The notes under the pieces: model-generated
Told to the model about the DNA's origin: nothing
The model's database searches: none
What the model saw: the letters and a program-made list of their open reading frames with translations, nothing else
Shown: positions 23,335 through 34,444 of the stretch, piece after piece
Position numbering within the stretch: the stretch's first letter is position 1
How the letters are laid out: each line of letters opens with the position of its first letter
Made by a program: the position numbers and the translations under genes
Assembly: GCA_030549205.1 (NCBI GenBank)
Contig: JAUKTV010000003.1
Location: 992,001-1,056,000, forward strand
Reading direction: 5' to 3'
Length of the DNA: 64,000 nucleotides
From: Apiosordaria backusii
Taxonomy: Eukaryota > Ascomycota > Sordariomycetes > Sordariales > Lasiosphaeriaceae

Positions 23335-24832
23335 GACGGTGAGATATTGGTGAAAGCCTCAACCCGTGGTCTACGGAGAAATGTGAGAGGAGAGAGATGT
23401 GCAGAGAAGGGAAGGGATGGATAAAAGAGCCATGCGAACTGGTGCCATTTCCATTCCGTCGCGGCTTGTGTGGGCCTTTCGCCAGGATGTTTTTGTCAAT
23501 GAGAAAAGAACCGAGCAGGCGAATCAGCGTCGATCTTGAGGTGTGTGGTTACGGTTAGCACTACAACCACAACTGTGCCTCTCTCCTGCATCGTCGGTAA
23601 ACCGTCAAGCCACGCCAGATTAGGGAGTCGCGTCTTCCAGAAACCGGACGCTTGTCCGCATCGCTTCTAGTTGACTAGTCTACTGTGTAGTAGCTGGTTC
23701 GATTAAGCGCCCTCAGCCGCGCCAGCGCGCATGATTCTCTGGGGCCGCTTTTGATGACATCGACAAGATGATGCCCAACTCGGACAACAAGACTGAACAC
23801 TTGCCACCACCAACTTATGGGATATGTAACAAGTAGTGCAAACAATCATGTCCAAGCTCAATAGGAGCTCTTGGTATCAGATATTCGACCCTCACAAAAG
23901 ACAATGCACACCCTCCGGGCACCGAGCCTTGAGCGTATCAAGTCTGTCGCGTGGCGGTCTCATTGGCCTTCGACCATGCGTACCGTATGCGTGGGGAAGA
24001 AGAGTCATGTCGAAAAGAGATCAGACGGAAATGCATCCAACGATCAGTTTGTACCGGGCAGCGCCTTCGGCTACCAATCTCTGTGGTCCTCTGGGCGGGA
24101 AGTGTTGGGGGGTTCAACGTCTGGGACAGTTTCACTTTGCATCCTCCCAGTCTGGAGAACTTGCTGGCGTGTGCTGCATCAAATCACATGTTTCGTCACC
24201 TGACAGGACGCTTGGCTGGCAACCCATCAAGCCTTGAGCGCGCCCTCCACAGTCGCGCGCGAGAGCATGGACAAGGATCAGAACAGCTGCGCCGATGCAA
24301 CCATGCTCCATCTTTTTCCAGACCCTCCAATTCCACAGCAACCCCCCTGAACTGACCCGACCGCATCCGCTCCAGAGCAGACCTGACGACCATCTCGAGG
24401 CCACGCACTGTGAGCCACCGGAACCAGCATCGTCAAAGGCACCAGGAAATCTTGCGACCTACGCGATATTACCGAAACACATCATACAAAACAGCAACTG
24501 CACACAGCCTTGGGCACTCAAGATCCTGAGATGCAGCCGACCGATTCCCGTTGATTGTCGATCGATTCGGAGCGCGCTCGAACTGGACCAGCCAGAAACC
24601 ACACTGCTTCCGCTTCTCTGCTTCGCTGCTTCTGAAATTCATACTTCAAGGCCAGCTTTTTCTGTCGATTTCGCTTATAACCGAGACGGTTGTGTGGACT
24701 GGTCGCGTGATTGGGAGCTGTGGAATTACCAGTCATTGACGACATTACAACACTCTACTGCGGCTCGTTGCAGAGACCAGACGATTAGAGCTTGCATTAT
24801 ACAAGAGGGACAACAGACTACGATATTACAAA
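23335..24832. other. Divergent promoter region between the WSC and AP-2 alpha genes
   Basis: These 1.5 kb separate two divergent genes. Frames up to 207 codons cross it on the plus strand but lack ATG context, splice partners and family motifs. The last 500 bases are C/A-rich, as in a long leader of the AP-2 alpha gene. No RNA gene was seen. Confidence 0.5.
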
Positions 24833-27800
24833 ATGGCCTCCTCAGGCCCCACTGGCTTTTTGGGCCGGTCCAGCAGCAGCAATGCCAATATGCGAGGGCT
24901 CGTGCAGTTCATTGCTGACTTGCGAAATGCGCGTGCTCGGGAGCTGGAAGAGAAGCGGATCAATAAGGAATTGGCCAACATCAGGCAAAAGTTCAAAGGT
25001 TTGCGCCTTCAGTTGCCACTCGCGAGTGTCTGATGAGCCTGCGCTGACATTGTGGATAGATGGCAATCTGAGCGGGTATCACAAAAAGAAATATGTTTGC
25101 AAGCTTCTCTATATTTACATTCTCGGCTGGAATGTTGATTTCGGGCACCTAGAGGCAGTGAATCTCATCTCAGCTACAAAATACTCGGAGAAGCAGATCG
25201 GGTATTTGGCCATGACCTTGTTCTTGCACGAGCAGCACGAGTTATTACACCTGGTGGTCAACAGTATTCGAAAAGACTTGATGGACCACAACGAGCTGTT
25301 CAACTGCCTTGCACTACATGCAATCGCAAATGTGGGCGGCCGAGAAATGGGCGAAGCCCTTAGCGGAGAGGTACACAGGTTACTGATCTCACCGTACGTA
25401 TCAGGCAGGGGGTTGGACTCCTGCGCTCATCTACGTCCCACCCTCATCTCACTAACATCCGTGTAGCACGTCGAAAGCGTTTGTCAAGAAAAAGGCCGCA
25501 CTCACCCTGCTCCGCCTGTACCGAAAGAACCCTGGCATTGTCCAGCCGCAGTGGGCAGAAAGGATAATACACCTTATGGATGACCCAGATTTTGGCGTGG
25601 CGTTATCTGTCACCTCCCTGGTCATGGCCTTGGCCCAGGATGACCTCGAGCAGTACAAGGGTGCATACGCCAAAGCCGCTGCCCGCCTGAAACGAATTCT
25701 TATCGACGGGGAGTATGCTTCAGACTATCTGTACTACAAAGTCCCCTGTCCTTGGATTCAGATCAAGCTTTTGAGGTTACTGCAGTATTTCCCTCCTTCA
25801 GAGGACAGCCATGTTCGGGAGATGATTCGTCAGTCTCTCCAAAGGATATTGGACCTTGCCTTGGAAACCAACAAGAATGTGCAGCAAAACAATGCCCAAA
25901 ATGCTGTCCTTTTCGAAGCCATCAACCTTATCATTCACCTCGATACTGAACACGCCCTCATGAAGCAAATATCTCAAAGACTAGGACGATTCATCCAGTC
26001 CAGGGAGACAAATGTTCGGTACTTAGGCCTCGAAGCCATGACACACTTGGCAGCCCGGTCCGACACGACGCTTGGTCCTATCAAGCAACACCAAGAGGTG
26101 ATTTTGGGGTCACTCAAGGATAGAGATATCAGTGTTCGGCGAAAGGGCCTTGATCTCCTCTACAGCATGTGTGACCACACGAATGCTCGACCAATCGTGG
26201 GCGAGCTTCTACACTATCTCCAAAACGCCGATTTTGCTATCCGAGAGGAGATGGTGCTCAAAATTGCCATTTTGACCGAAAAGTATGCCACTGATGTCCA
26301 GTGGTATGTCGACATCTCCCTACGTCTCATCGCCATGGCAGGAGATCATGTCAGCGATGAGGTATGGCAGCGTGTTATCCAAATTATCACCAACAACGAG
26401 GAGCTGCAAGTCTACGCCGCTCAAAATATTCTTTCATACTGCAAGCAAGACCACTGTCACGAAACATTGGTCAAGATTGGTGCCTACATCCTCGGAGAGT
26501 TTGGTCATCTGATCGCTGAGGAGAAGGGCTGCAGCCCCATCGAGCAGTTTATTGCATTGCAGAGCAAGCTCCCTGCTTGCGCATCAGGGACCCGTGGCAT
26601 GATTCTGTCGTGCTTTGTGAAATTTGTGAATCTGTTCCCTGAAATCAAGCCGCAGCTTGTCAATGTCTTCAACGTTTACAGCCACACGCTTGACCCTGAA
26701 CTGCAGCAGAGAGCTTGCGAATACCTCACGCTGGCAAGCATGCCAACCGACGATCTTCTTCGCACCGTCTGTGATGAGATGCCACCATTCCCGGAGCGCG
26801 AGTCGGCCCTGCTCTCCAGGCTACACCGGAAGCATGCCAATACGAGCGACAAGCGGACGTGGATCGTGGGTGGGAAGGACGCCAACTCGGATGCCGCTGA
26901 ACTCACCCTAGCCAAGAATGGAAGTCTTAGGAGGACATTTACCAACGCTGGCACCAAGCCAAATGGGGGTGCGGCTGGCGATCTTTTGGGTCTTGACATG
27001 AACAACATTGGCCCAGCAGAGGCGAAGTCAATACCGAATCTCGCCAGTGCTGCCCACCTGTCGCCCAATTGGGAGAAGGGCTTCAACCGACTTCTCCTAA
27101 AACCAGATGGTGTTCTTTACGAAGATGGTCAGCTTCAGGTTGGCGTACGGTCCGAGTACCGTGGCCAAATGGCTTGCTTGATTTTATATTTCACAAACAA
27201 GACTCCCGCTCTCGTTGGGTCCTTCACCACCACACTGGATCTGGACCCGTCAGAGAAGGGTAATTTGACCTGGGATGTGAAGGGCCTTCCTGATACCACG
27301 ATTGGCCAGGGTGCCCAGGCTCAGCAGGTCATCATGTTTGAAGCCAAAAAGCTGTTTGAAAAGAGCCCAACAATCCGGATTAGCTACTTGGCTGGTGCGT
27401 TGCAAGCTCTTACACTCAAGCTTCCCGTTACGATTCACAAGTTTATGGATCCGGCGGAGCTGACTGCTGAGGACTTCTTCAAGAGATGGAAGCAAATCGG
27501 CGGTGCTCCTCGTGAGGCCCAACAAGTGTTCGGACTGACAGCTGCGGCCAAGGACCAGCAGCGTGAGCTTACCGACGGCTTCATTCGGGATGTGATCAAG
27601 GGTTTCAGATGGGGCGTACTGAATAATGTCGACCCCAATACCAAGAATTTTGTGGGCGCCAGCGTGGTGCATACGAGCGAGGGAGGAAAGATTGGGTGCC
27701 TGCTTAGATTGGAGCCCAATTATGGGACTCAGGTATGTGTTCCTTTCTGTGTCATCATGAGTTTCAACCAGGGGTTAGAATACTGTGCTAACAAAGACAT

Positions 27801-27973
27801 GATAGATGATCCGCCTGACCATCAGGGCCACAGATGACAGCGTACCACCTGTGATTCTGAAGATGATGGAGGGCAGGCTTGCGCAGGGCATGTCGACTGT
27901 GCAGGATAGGCATGCTCCACAACCAACTGTGAGCGAGATTTCGGACTCGTTTCGGAATATAATGGTTCGTTGA
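24833..27973 (+). CDS. AP-2 complex subunit alpha (alpha-adaptin)
   Basis: Large subunit of the AP-2 clathrin adaptor, which acts at the plasma membrane to select cargo and bind phosphoinositide and accessory proteins. Exons 24833-24998, 25060-25393, 25467-27732 and 27806-27973 encode 977 aa, close to the mammalian length. Introns of 61, 73 and 73 nt all have GT-AG borders and branch sites such as GCTGAC and ACTAAC. The N terminus shows the diagnostic RGLVQFIADLRNAR, NKELANIRQKFK and HKKKYVCKLLYIYILG blocks, the trunk region that contacts phosphoinositide. HEAT-like alpha-solenoid repeats follow to about residue 600, then a short variable hinge, and from about 700 the appendage (ear) domain, beginning near the NWEKGFNRLLL block. 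The C terminus ends in SDSFRNIMVR. Confidence 0.95.
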
Positions 27974-28738
27974 ACTTGGAGGGATAGAGAGAGAAAAAAT
28001 GGACGTGATGAGAATGTCGGGTGGTTGATGGGTCGGGCAGGCGGGATCACGTATACTTCGTAAGCATAGCACGCAAGGCACATACCCATTTGCACGCCTG
28101 GCTTTTTGATTTCTGTTTCTGTTGAAAGCGAGGACATCTTGGGGTTAGGTTCTAGTTAATGTATATATTCGACAAGTTGGTAAATGTTGATGGTAATGAT
28201 ACTCGACCTTCTTTGAAACAAGGCCATGTTTGTTGAGGCAGGAACCTTGATGGCTCATTCTGCAGCTGCCCCAAGGCCCAGGTGATCACCTTCCCAGCTT
28301 CTGGTGGCAGGTGCCCGAAAAAGAAAGCACAGGGGGTTGGATGGCAGGCAAGCATGACCCCACTGCCCCGCAATGACGATCGGCTGGCCCGAGCTCCTTC
28401 ATCTTATCGCAGCCATGGGAAAGCCAGAGGCAGCAGCTCCCCTGCCACTCCCACTTCGGCTCAAGACTGACTTTCTTGCCAGACTTTTGTCCGACAGACT
28501 TCAAGCCACGGCTGTTTTCACCTCTCAACATGCTTTGAACACGCTGGCAATATTAACTCGAGTCTCTTAGCTTTACGAGAAAACCACCATCGGCATTCTT
28601 TACCACACACGCTCCAAACAGCACCGCAACATTGCACTTTATCGACCTCCTGTCACCGTCCCCCATCCAGCTTAGGCTTCCTTTGACTCGACCACTTGTT
28701 TGCTGCTTGCGAGACCGTCAACTCACAACTCGCCCATC
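27974..28738. other. Intergenic region, AP-2 alpha 3' end to ATG18 promoter
   Basis: No gene is supported. The right-hand 200 bases are CT-rich and lead into the ATG18 start codon, as expected for its leader. Confidence 0.55.
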
Positions 28739-30153
28739 ATGTCGGGCGGCGCCCTCAACTTCGTCACGTTCAACCAGGACCACAGCTGTCTGGCTGTCGG
28801 GACCTCCAAGGGCTTCCGGATCTACCATACAGACCCCTTTTCCAAGATCTTCAACAGCGACGATGGAAACGTATCCATAATTGAGATGCTCTTCTCGACC
28901 TCGCTGGTCGCCCTGGTCCTCTCCCCACGCCACTTGGTGATACAAAACACCAAGCGTGCTTCGGTCATTTGCGAACTCACCTTCCCCAACGCCATCCTTG
29001 CCGTGCGGCTAAACAGAAAACGACTTGCTGTCGTTTTGGAAGAGGAGATCTACCTCTACGACATCTCCAACATGACACTTCTCCAGGCGATAGCCACCTC
29101 CCCCAATCCGAACGCTATTTGTGCACTCTCTCCCTCGTCAGAAAAATGCTACATTGCCTACCCCCTCCCAAAACAGCGCGAGGACACAGGTGAACGGCGC
29201 CCATCGCATGCCCCGCCACTGTCGAGCTATGTTCCCACTACTAGCGGCGAAGTACTCATATACGACACGGTGAAGCAGACCGCTATTAACGTAATCGAGG
29301 CTCACCGGTCGCCTCTGTGCTGCATTGCGCTGAACAACGACGGGACTCTCCTCGCTACGGCATCAGAAAAGAGCACAATCATCCGTGTCTTTGCGATACC
29401 CAGTGGCCAGAGACTGTACCAGTTCCGGAGGGGTACCACCCCTTCAACCATATACAGCATGTCCTTTAACCTGAGCTCGACCATTCTCTGCGTCTCATCC
29501 GTCTCCAACACGGTCCACATCTACAAACTGACCAACAACTCCCAAGAAGGCGCCGAAGCGGCATCCCCTAGGAGTAACCGCTTTACCCGATCTGCCAGTA
29601 TCAACAGCGCCGACTACGTTCCCAACAGCGACGACGATTCTCGGCGGAGCAGCGGCACCGAAGAATATTGCAGCGGCCCAAGCACCGTTTCCCCCAGTAA
29701 CGAAGGGAGTAAGGCTCTCCGGCACAGCGGTATGTTTGGCAGCATGATCAGGAGATCGTCTCAGATTGTCGGGCGTGGCGTGGTCGGTGCGGTCGGAGCC
29801 TATTTGCCTGCCGCCGTGTCAGAGATGTTTGAGCCAGAGCGCGACTTTGCAAGCATCAAGATTCCAAAACCTACCAGCACGATACTCCAGGGAGGGCCGG
29901 CTGGTGGGGGCGGGCCTATTCGCAGTGTTGTGGCCATGAGCAGCAGTTCACCCCAGGTAATGGTGGTGACTAGCGATGGTATTTTCTATGTTTACAACAT
30001 CGACATGGAAAAGGGAGGGGAGGGGTACTTGGTGAAGCAGTTTTCGTATGTACTTCCCTCTTTTCAAGCACCCACTTCTTGATCCTTACTAACCTTTTAA
30101 ACAGTGTACTTGAGGGCGACGATAAGTTGGATGCCTCGGCATACAATGCATAG
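28739..30153 (+). CDS. ATG18: Autophagy-related protein 18, PROPPIN WD-repeat protein
   Basis: Phosphoinositide-binding seven-bladed beta-propeller that works with Atg2 at the phagophore and on vacuoles. Exons 28739-30045 and 30105-30153 encode 451 aa, typical for Atg18. The 59-nt intron has donor GTATGT, branch ACTAACC and acceptor AAACAG. The ATG (context ATCATGTCG) opens with NFVTFNQDHSCLAVGTSKGF, the characteristic first blade. The FRRG motif that binds PI3P and PI(3,5)P2 is at residues 229-232. A Ser-rich insertion at about 275-345 corresponds to the long loop of Atg18. The closing blade contains VMVVTSDGIFYVYNID and YLVKQFSVLEGDD. The stop TAG (30151-30153) is followed in the same frame by 252 further open codons, described separately. 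Confidence 0.95.
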
Positions 30154-30261
30154 GAAGTTACGGAAAACAAAGGGGTCATCGCCGGCGAGCACAAGTTATT
30201 CAGGCAGCAGAGAAGAAAGCAGAAGCTGAAGAGCGCCTTGACAGCTGTGGTTCCGGAGAGT

Positions 30262-30909
30262 ATGACGGCCAGTGTGTCCAATTTGGCGGATCGTGTTCCA
30301 GACATCACGATGAAGAATGTGCGGAGCGCTGTTAAAAAGGTGGCGGGCTTACAGAAGAGCAAGGGAGGATCTAGCGATGGCATGATGACGATTTTGTACC
30401 CGGACTACGACGCAGAGCATGATTTCGGGGTCAACACTTCAGACGACGAGGAGATTCTGGTTCCGGCTTTAGTAGGTATTGGCGAGAAGGTAGTAGGTCA
30501 CATGGTGAAGGATCATACTGCGAAGCTCCAACAGGCTTTAGATACGGCGTTACCGCCGGGAGGGGACCTAATTCCTGGGATGCCTCTTAGTTCGAGACAT
30601 CCTCGCCCAGCTGAAGATGAGGAGCCCCTTGAGCTTCAGGAGGATTTCTTTGGCCGTGCTGGTGGGAGTGGGGGTGGGAGTGGCAGTGGCAGTGGTCGAG
30701 ATAAGGGAAAAGGTCGCGGGAGAGATATCTCACCCAGGACAAGATCCAGAGGGTCAATCCGAACGGTGCCAGGCGATGAGGATGAAGACTGGGAGGGCGA
30801 CGACGATACGTTAGGCTCCGATGGGGAGTTGATTGAGAAGCCAGCCGAGCCAAAGAAGAAGGGGGCGCTGGGTAGCGGGCGTGATTTTATTTTCGGTGGG
30901 GATTGGTGA
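30262..30909 (+). CDS. Uncharacterised ORF directly behind ATG18, same frame
   Basis: Not recognised. From the first ATG (30262, A at -3) it encodes 215 aa. However, the frame is open from 30154, immediately after the ATG18 stop, and the extra codons are also protein-like, with a basic stretch including RQQRRKQKLKSAL. The sequence has a lysine-rich amphipathic first part, an acidic patch near TSDDEEI, a Gly/Ser-repeat linker at about residues 133-145, an acidic DEDEDWEGDDDT segment and a C terminus DFIFGGDW. There is no signal peptide or membrane helix. Possibilities are a separate small gene with its start inside this frame, a 3' extension of ATG18 read by stop-codon readthrough, or a remnant split by a nonsense change. 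Coding character is clear, but gene structure is not. Confidence 0.5.
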   Translation: MTASVSNLADRVPDITMKNVRSAVKKVAGLQKSKGGSSDGMMTILYPDYDAEHDFGVNTSDDEEILVPALVGIGEKVVGHMVKDHTAKLQQALDTALPPGGDLIPGMPLSSRHPRPAEDEEPLELQEDFFGRAGGSGGGSGSGSGRDKGKGRGRDISPRTRSRGSIRTVPGDEDEDWEGDDDTLGSDGELIEKPAEPKKKGALGSGRDFIFGGDW

Positions 30910-30952
30910 TTTTGGGAGAAGGCATGATTTCATATTCGGTGGGGAGTGATGA
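30879..30952 (+). repeat. Imperfect direct repeat duplicating the ORF's last codons
   Basis: Two 31-bp units, 30879-30909 and 30922-30952, match at 26 of 31 positions and start 43 bp apart. The first encodes the final DFIFGGDW and stop of the upstream ORF. The second, in another frame, would encode DFIFGGE followed by two stops. This looks like a local tandem duplication at the 3' end of the gene. Confidence 0.75.
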
Positions 30953-32288
30953 AGTATATTTAAGGGGGCATGTGCATAGCGTTTGGAGTTTATGGATATC
31001 AGAATAGCGTAATTGATGCCGTTTAATGCCCATTAGGCTCGGGGACACGTGTACCTGTTTTTCAACAGCCTTGAAGAGTTGACTCAACATGGACTTGAGG
31101 TTGTTGGTAGGTATTATATATGGGATATTGGTAGTTGTTGAAGTAGGTATTGAACGCCTCTTTGAGATACATAACTGTGCCTACTTGCTCCTTAAAAGCC
31201 CCAAACGAGACACGTCAGGGTGAAATGTGCCCTTTTAATAGGACTAAATAAAGCGATTCTCATCAGAAAAGTTTAATACATGGTGTATTCCTGGTCACAG
31301 CCACTTCATGACGCTCGGCATCTAGGTACTTGTCAAGTTTCATATCAGCGAGCCAGCGGTATCACAGGGTGGTTCTTGTGATGTGAGAAACAAAGAGTCG
31401 AACTGAATAAATAATAGTAATAAAAGTAAATATGTCATCTCGAAACAACACATCCATCCGAGTTCAGGTTTCGTTCTCGGGTACCCTATCCTATCCAGTC
31501 CGTACATGTGTGCCAAAAGATCAAATCAAGAACAGCTAAGCTCATTCATTCAAATGATCACACCAACTCAAGCAACAAGTCTCCCAAATCCGCTGCAAAG
31601 AGATCTCCAGTATTCATCACGAGCACAAAATTCCAAAACCAAAAATCATATAAGGCCCTTGTTGCTGTTCCGTTGCCCATTGTTGCTAATGTCGTCATAT
31701 CCCGTCGTCATGAAATGAAAAAAAAAGGCCGAAATTTCAAAGTAGAGCGAACAAGAATATCAGGGAAAAAAAAGAAAAAAAACGCGCTCCGTCCGTCCGT
31801 CCGTCCATCCATCCATGAGAACCGCCGTTGCCGTTGGACGCTCATTCCGTATCAAGCAACCGTTGCCGTCGTCCTTTCCCTGAGAGACCCTGGGGAAACC
31901 CACAGCCCAAGCTGAATCGCTCCAAAAAAAGAAACAACCAAGCACCAAAAGCGCACAAGAAGGTGGGCGTTCAACCAAAGCCAAAGCCAAAGCCAAGCCC
32001 AAAGCATAATCCAACAGCATACCCAAAACCAAACCTAATCGACACATTGCACATAACAGAAGGGTGGTGGCTCCCATCCCAGCATTCAAACCAAAACCCA
32101 GGGTATCGTCTCCTCCTCCTCTTTCCTACCATAACTAGTCAGTCCGCCCTCATTTTTTTGTTTGCTTTTCCCCTTTTCCAATTTTGTCCAGTTTTTCCCA
32201 AGTTTTTTCCCATCAAACCATCACTCCCGCACCAGGCGGTAAATCATGTTTGTTCTTCCTTCCCATATTCAAACCCAACCCCCTATCC
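30953..32288. other. Convergent intergenic region with simple repeats
   Basis: No gene is supported between the ORF behind ATG18 and the 3' end of the phosphatase gene. It contains a (CCGT)n stretch at about 31790-31816, a (CCAAAG)n stretch at about 31973-32006 and several A and T runs. Frames of 110-157 codons here follow those repeats and are not credible proteins. Confidence 0.6.
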
Positions 32289-34444
32289 TCACCGAGCATA
32301 AGGCCGATTCATCAAGGCAATCTCCCTAGCAATCTCAGGCCACTCTAGCTCCCTCTTGAAACCCTCCCCTTGGTTCTGCTCCTCCAACTTGAGCAGCTCA
32401 TACCCAAACCGCAAATGGGGCTGGATGATGACGTTCAGCCTCCTCGCCCTGACGAAGCAGTACGCCCGGGGAAAGCTCATCTTGAGTGATTTCATCACCT
32501 CGGCGATGCAGATCGTTGCCGAGCGGGAGACTCCAACGCGGCAGTGGACGAGGGTTGCTGTGCCGTTAAGGCGTCCTCGTTCTGATTTTTTTCCTTGTTA
32601 GAATATGGTGGTAAAAGGGGGTGGGAAAGAAAGGGGGGGAATTTACCGATGAACTTGAGGCACCGTTCAAACTCGTCTGTTAGGGGATCAATCCCGTTAT
32701 CTTGCACTCCCTGAACAATGCAGGTGTTTTCCTCGCCCCATTGCTCCAGCTCTCCGTCGCGCCACATGGCCATCTCACCTACTGACAGGATCTGTCCGAT
32801 ACCAAGGGATTTCAAGAGGTCAGGGTTGTTGGCATGGCCTAGGTTGCCTAGGTACATGTAATCGAGGATTCTGGAGGGGAAAGACCCGTCGAAGCCGGCG
32901 AACCACTTGGGTTCGTTGCGGATCAGACTCGTGATGTCGCCTAAGGTGCGGTTGTGGAGGGTAAACAGGGGCGATTCTTGCAGCAGACGGGGAGCGATGG
33001 CTGTCAGCAGGGCCACGTCGGAGGGGTAGGCGAAGAAGTTGCGCTGTCGAACTGTGTGGAGGGAGAGCCAGGCTTCCGGGATGGGGAGGAAGGTGGAGAA
33101 GGAATAGTAGCAGAGGGCGAGGAGGGTTGATTCGGTGTAGCCGTCGGCGCAGTGGATCAGGATTCGCTTGGGCTTATTAGGGGTTGAGGGAACGGAGGAC
33201 AACATGTCGATGTCACCGTCTGAGTCTTCATGGTCGAACCTGGAGGTGGTGGAATAGGAAGAAGGAAGGGTGCCGTGGGCCAGATGCCAGATCCATTTGC
33301 ATGTTTCGAGAATGCCATCTGCTTCGGCGTGGGACCAGGTAGGAGCCAGGATGCTTCCGGATGAGGGGAACTCGAGGAAGGCCTGGGCGGCATCGTCTTG
33401 CTCTTTGGTGCCCTCGGCGATGGCTTGCAGAGCGGTGGGGGCGAGACGGCCTAGATCGCTGCATTCGATCAAGACATCGTAGCAACACTCTTCGTCAGAC
33501 CCCACATCAGGAGTTGGACCTAGCCAGACATTGGTGGATATCTCGGATGCACGTGTCATCTCGTACATCTCCATCCGTTCCTGGTGGAAAAAGTCAAGAA
33601 CCTGGCCTGTGAGCTGACCGGACGAGTTGACGGCGACAATCTCAGGATGTTTCTGTTCGAATTCACTAAACGGACTGACGCAGACGAAGGTGTTGTACCG
33701 GGGGAGGGAATGCCGCTGGGCCTCGTGTTTCTCACGCCATCGTTGCTGTGCTCCAGCGATATCAAACCCCAACTTGCGAACAGAGAGCTCGTCGTCACCA
33801 TACACAATGATATCTGAAGTCATGGCCGTCTTGGCAGTTTGGATCTGGAAGTTGCGCACAGAAAAGCCCTCCTGAGGGTCTGCCTCGAGAAACTCGACCC
33901 TGGCACTACCGAGCTGAAGGAACTCGTGTGGTGCGACAGCCCCCTTGAGACGGGAGACGTTGAGGTCGCCATCGGCTTTAACAATGGTGATGCCACGCAG
34001 ACAGCCGGGCGTCTTTCTCAAGGAACGTTTCCGTGTGATGAAGAAAGCCAGCTGTATCTGGTTGTTGGGATGAAGCCCATGGAACCAAGGGAAGACCTGT
34101 GAGGGGTCGGGAAGTGGTTGACGGGCGAGATAATCCAAGGCGGCTGCGACTTCAGCAGCATTGATCTTGTAGAGGGATGAACGACCCGAGTCGAGCCGGA
34201 CATATTTTGTGGGTGGGAATAAGAGGGACTGGTGGAGCGCGTCGGCTTCCTTACCGGGGGACGGTGGTGGGGTTGTGGGCTCCTGTTGCGGGACAGGGCC
34301 GGGCGGACACACGGGGATGTGCTTATTCGGCACGGGGGCCGGGCATTGCGTCGTATCGAGCGTGATGGTCGACGTCAAGGAGCCTATGTTGGACGAGTTG
34401 CGATGAGGTGCAATCGGCCGAGAAAGGGCAATTGTTGCCATCAT
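32289..34444 (-). CDS. PPS1-like dual-specificity protein phosphatase
   Basis: Dual-specificity phosphatase related to yeast Pps1, which removes phosphate from Tyr and Ser/Thr and is linked to S phase. Minus-strand exons 34444-32647 and 32575-32289 encode 694 aa. The 71-nt intron has donor GTAAAT, branch TTCTAAC and acceptor AACGAG. The N-terminal 150 residues are Pro/Ser-rich. A first phosphatase-like domain carries HCADGYTES, in which Glu replaces the P-loop arginine, so it is probably inactive. The C-terminal domain has VHCRVGVSRSAT with nucleophile Cys611 and Arg617, the intact C-x5-R signature. The splice site falls just before this motif, so the intron must be removed to make active enzyme. 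An inactive-plus-active domain pair is usual for fungal Pps1 proteins. Confidence 0.9.
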
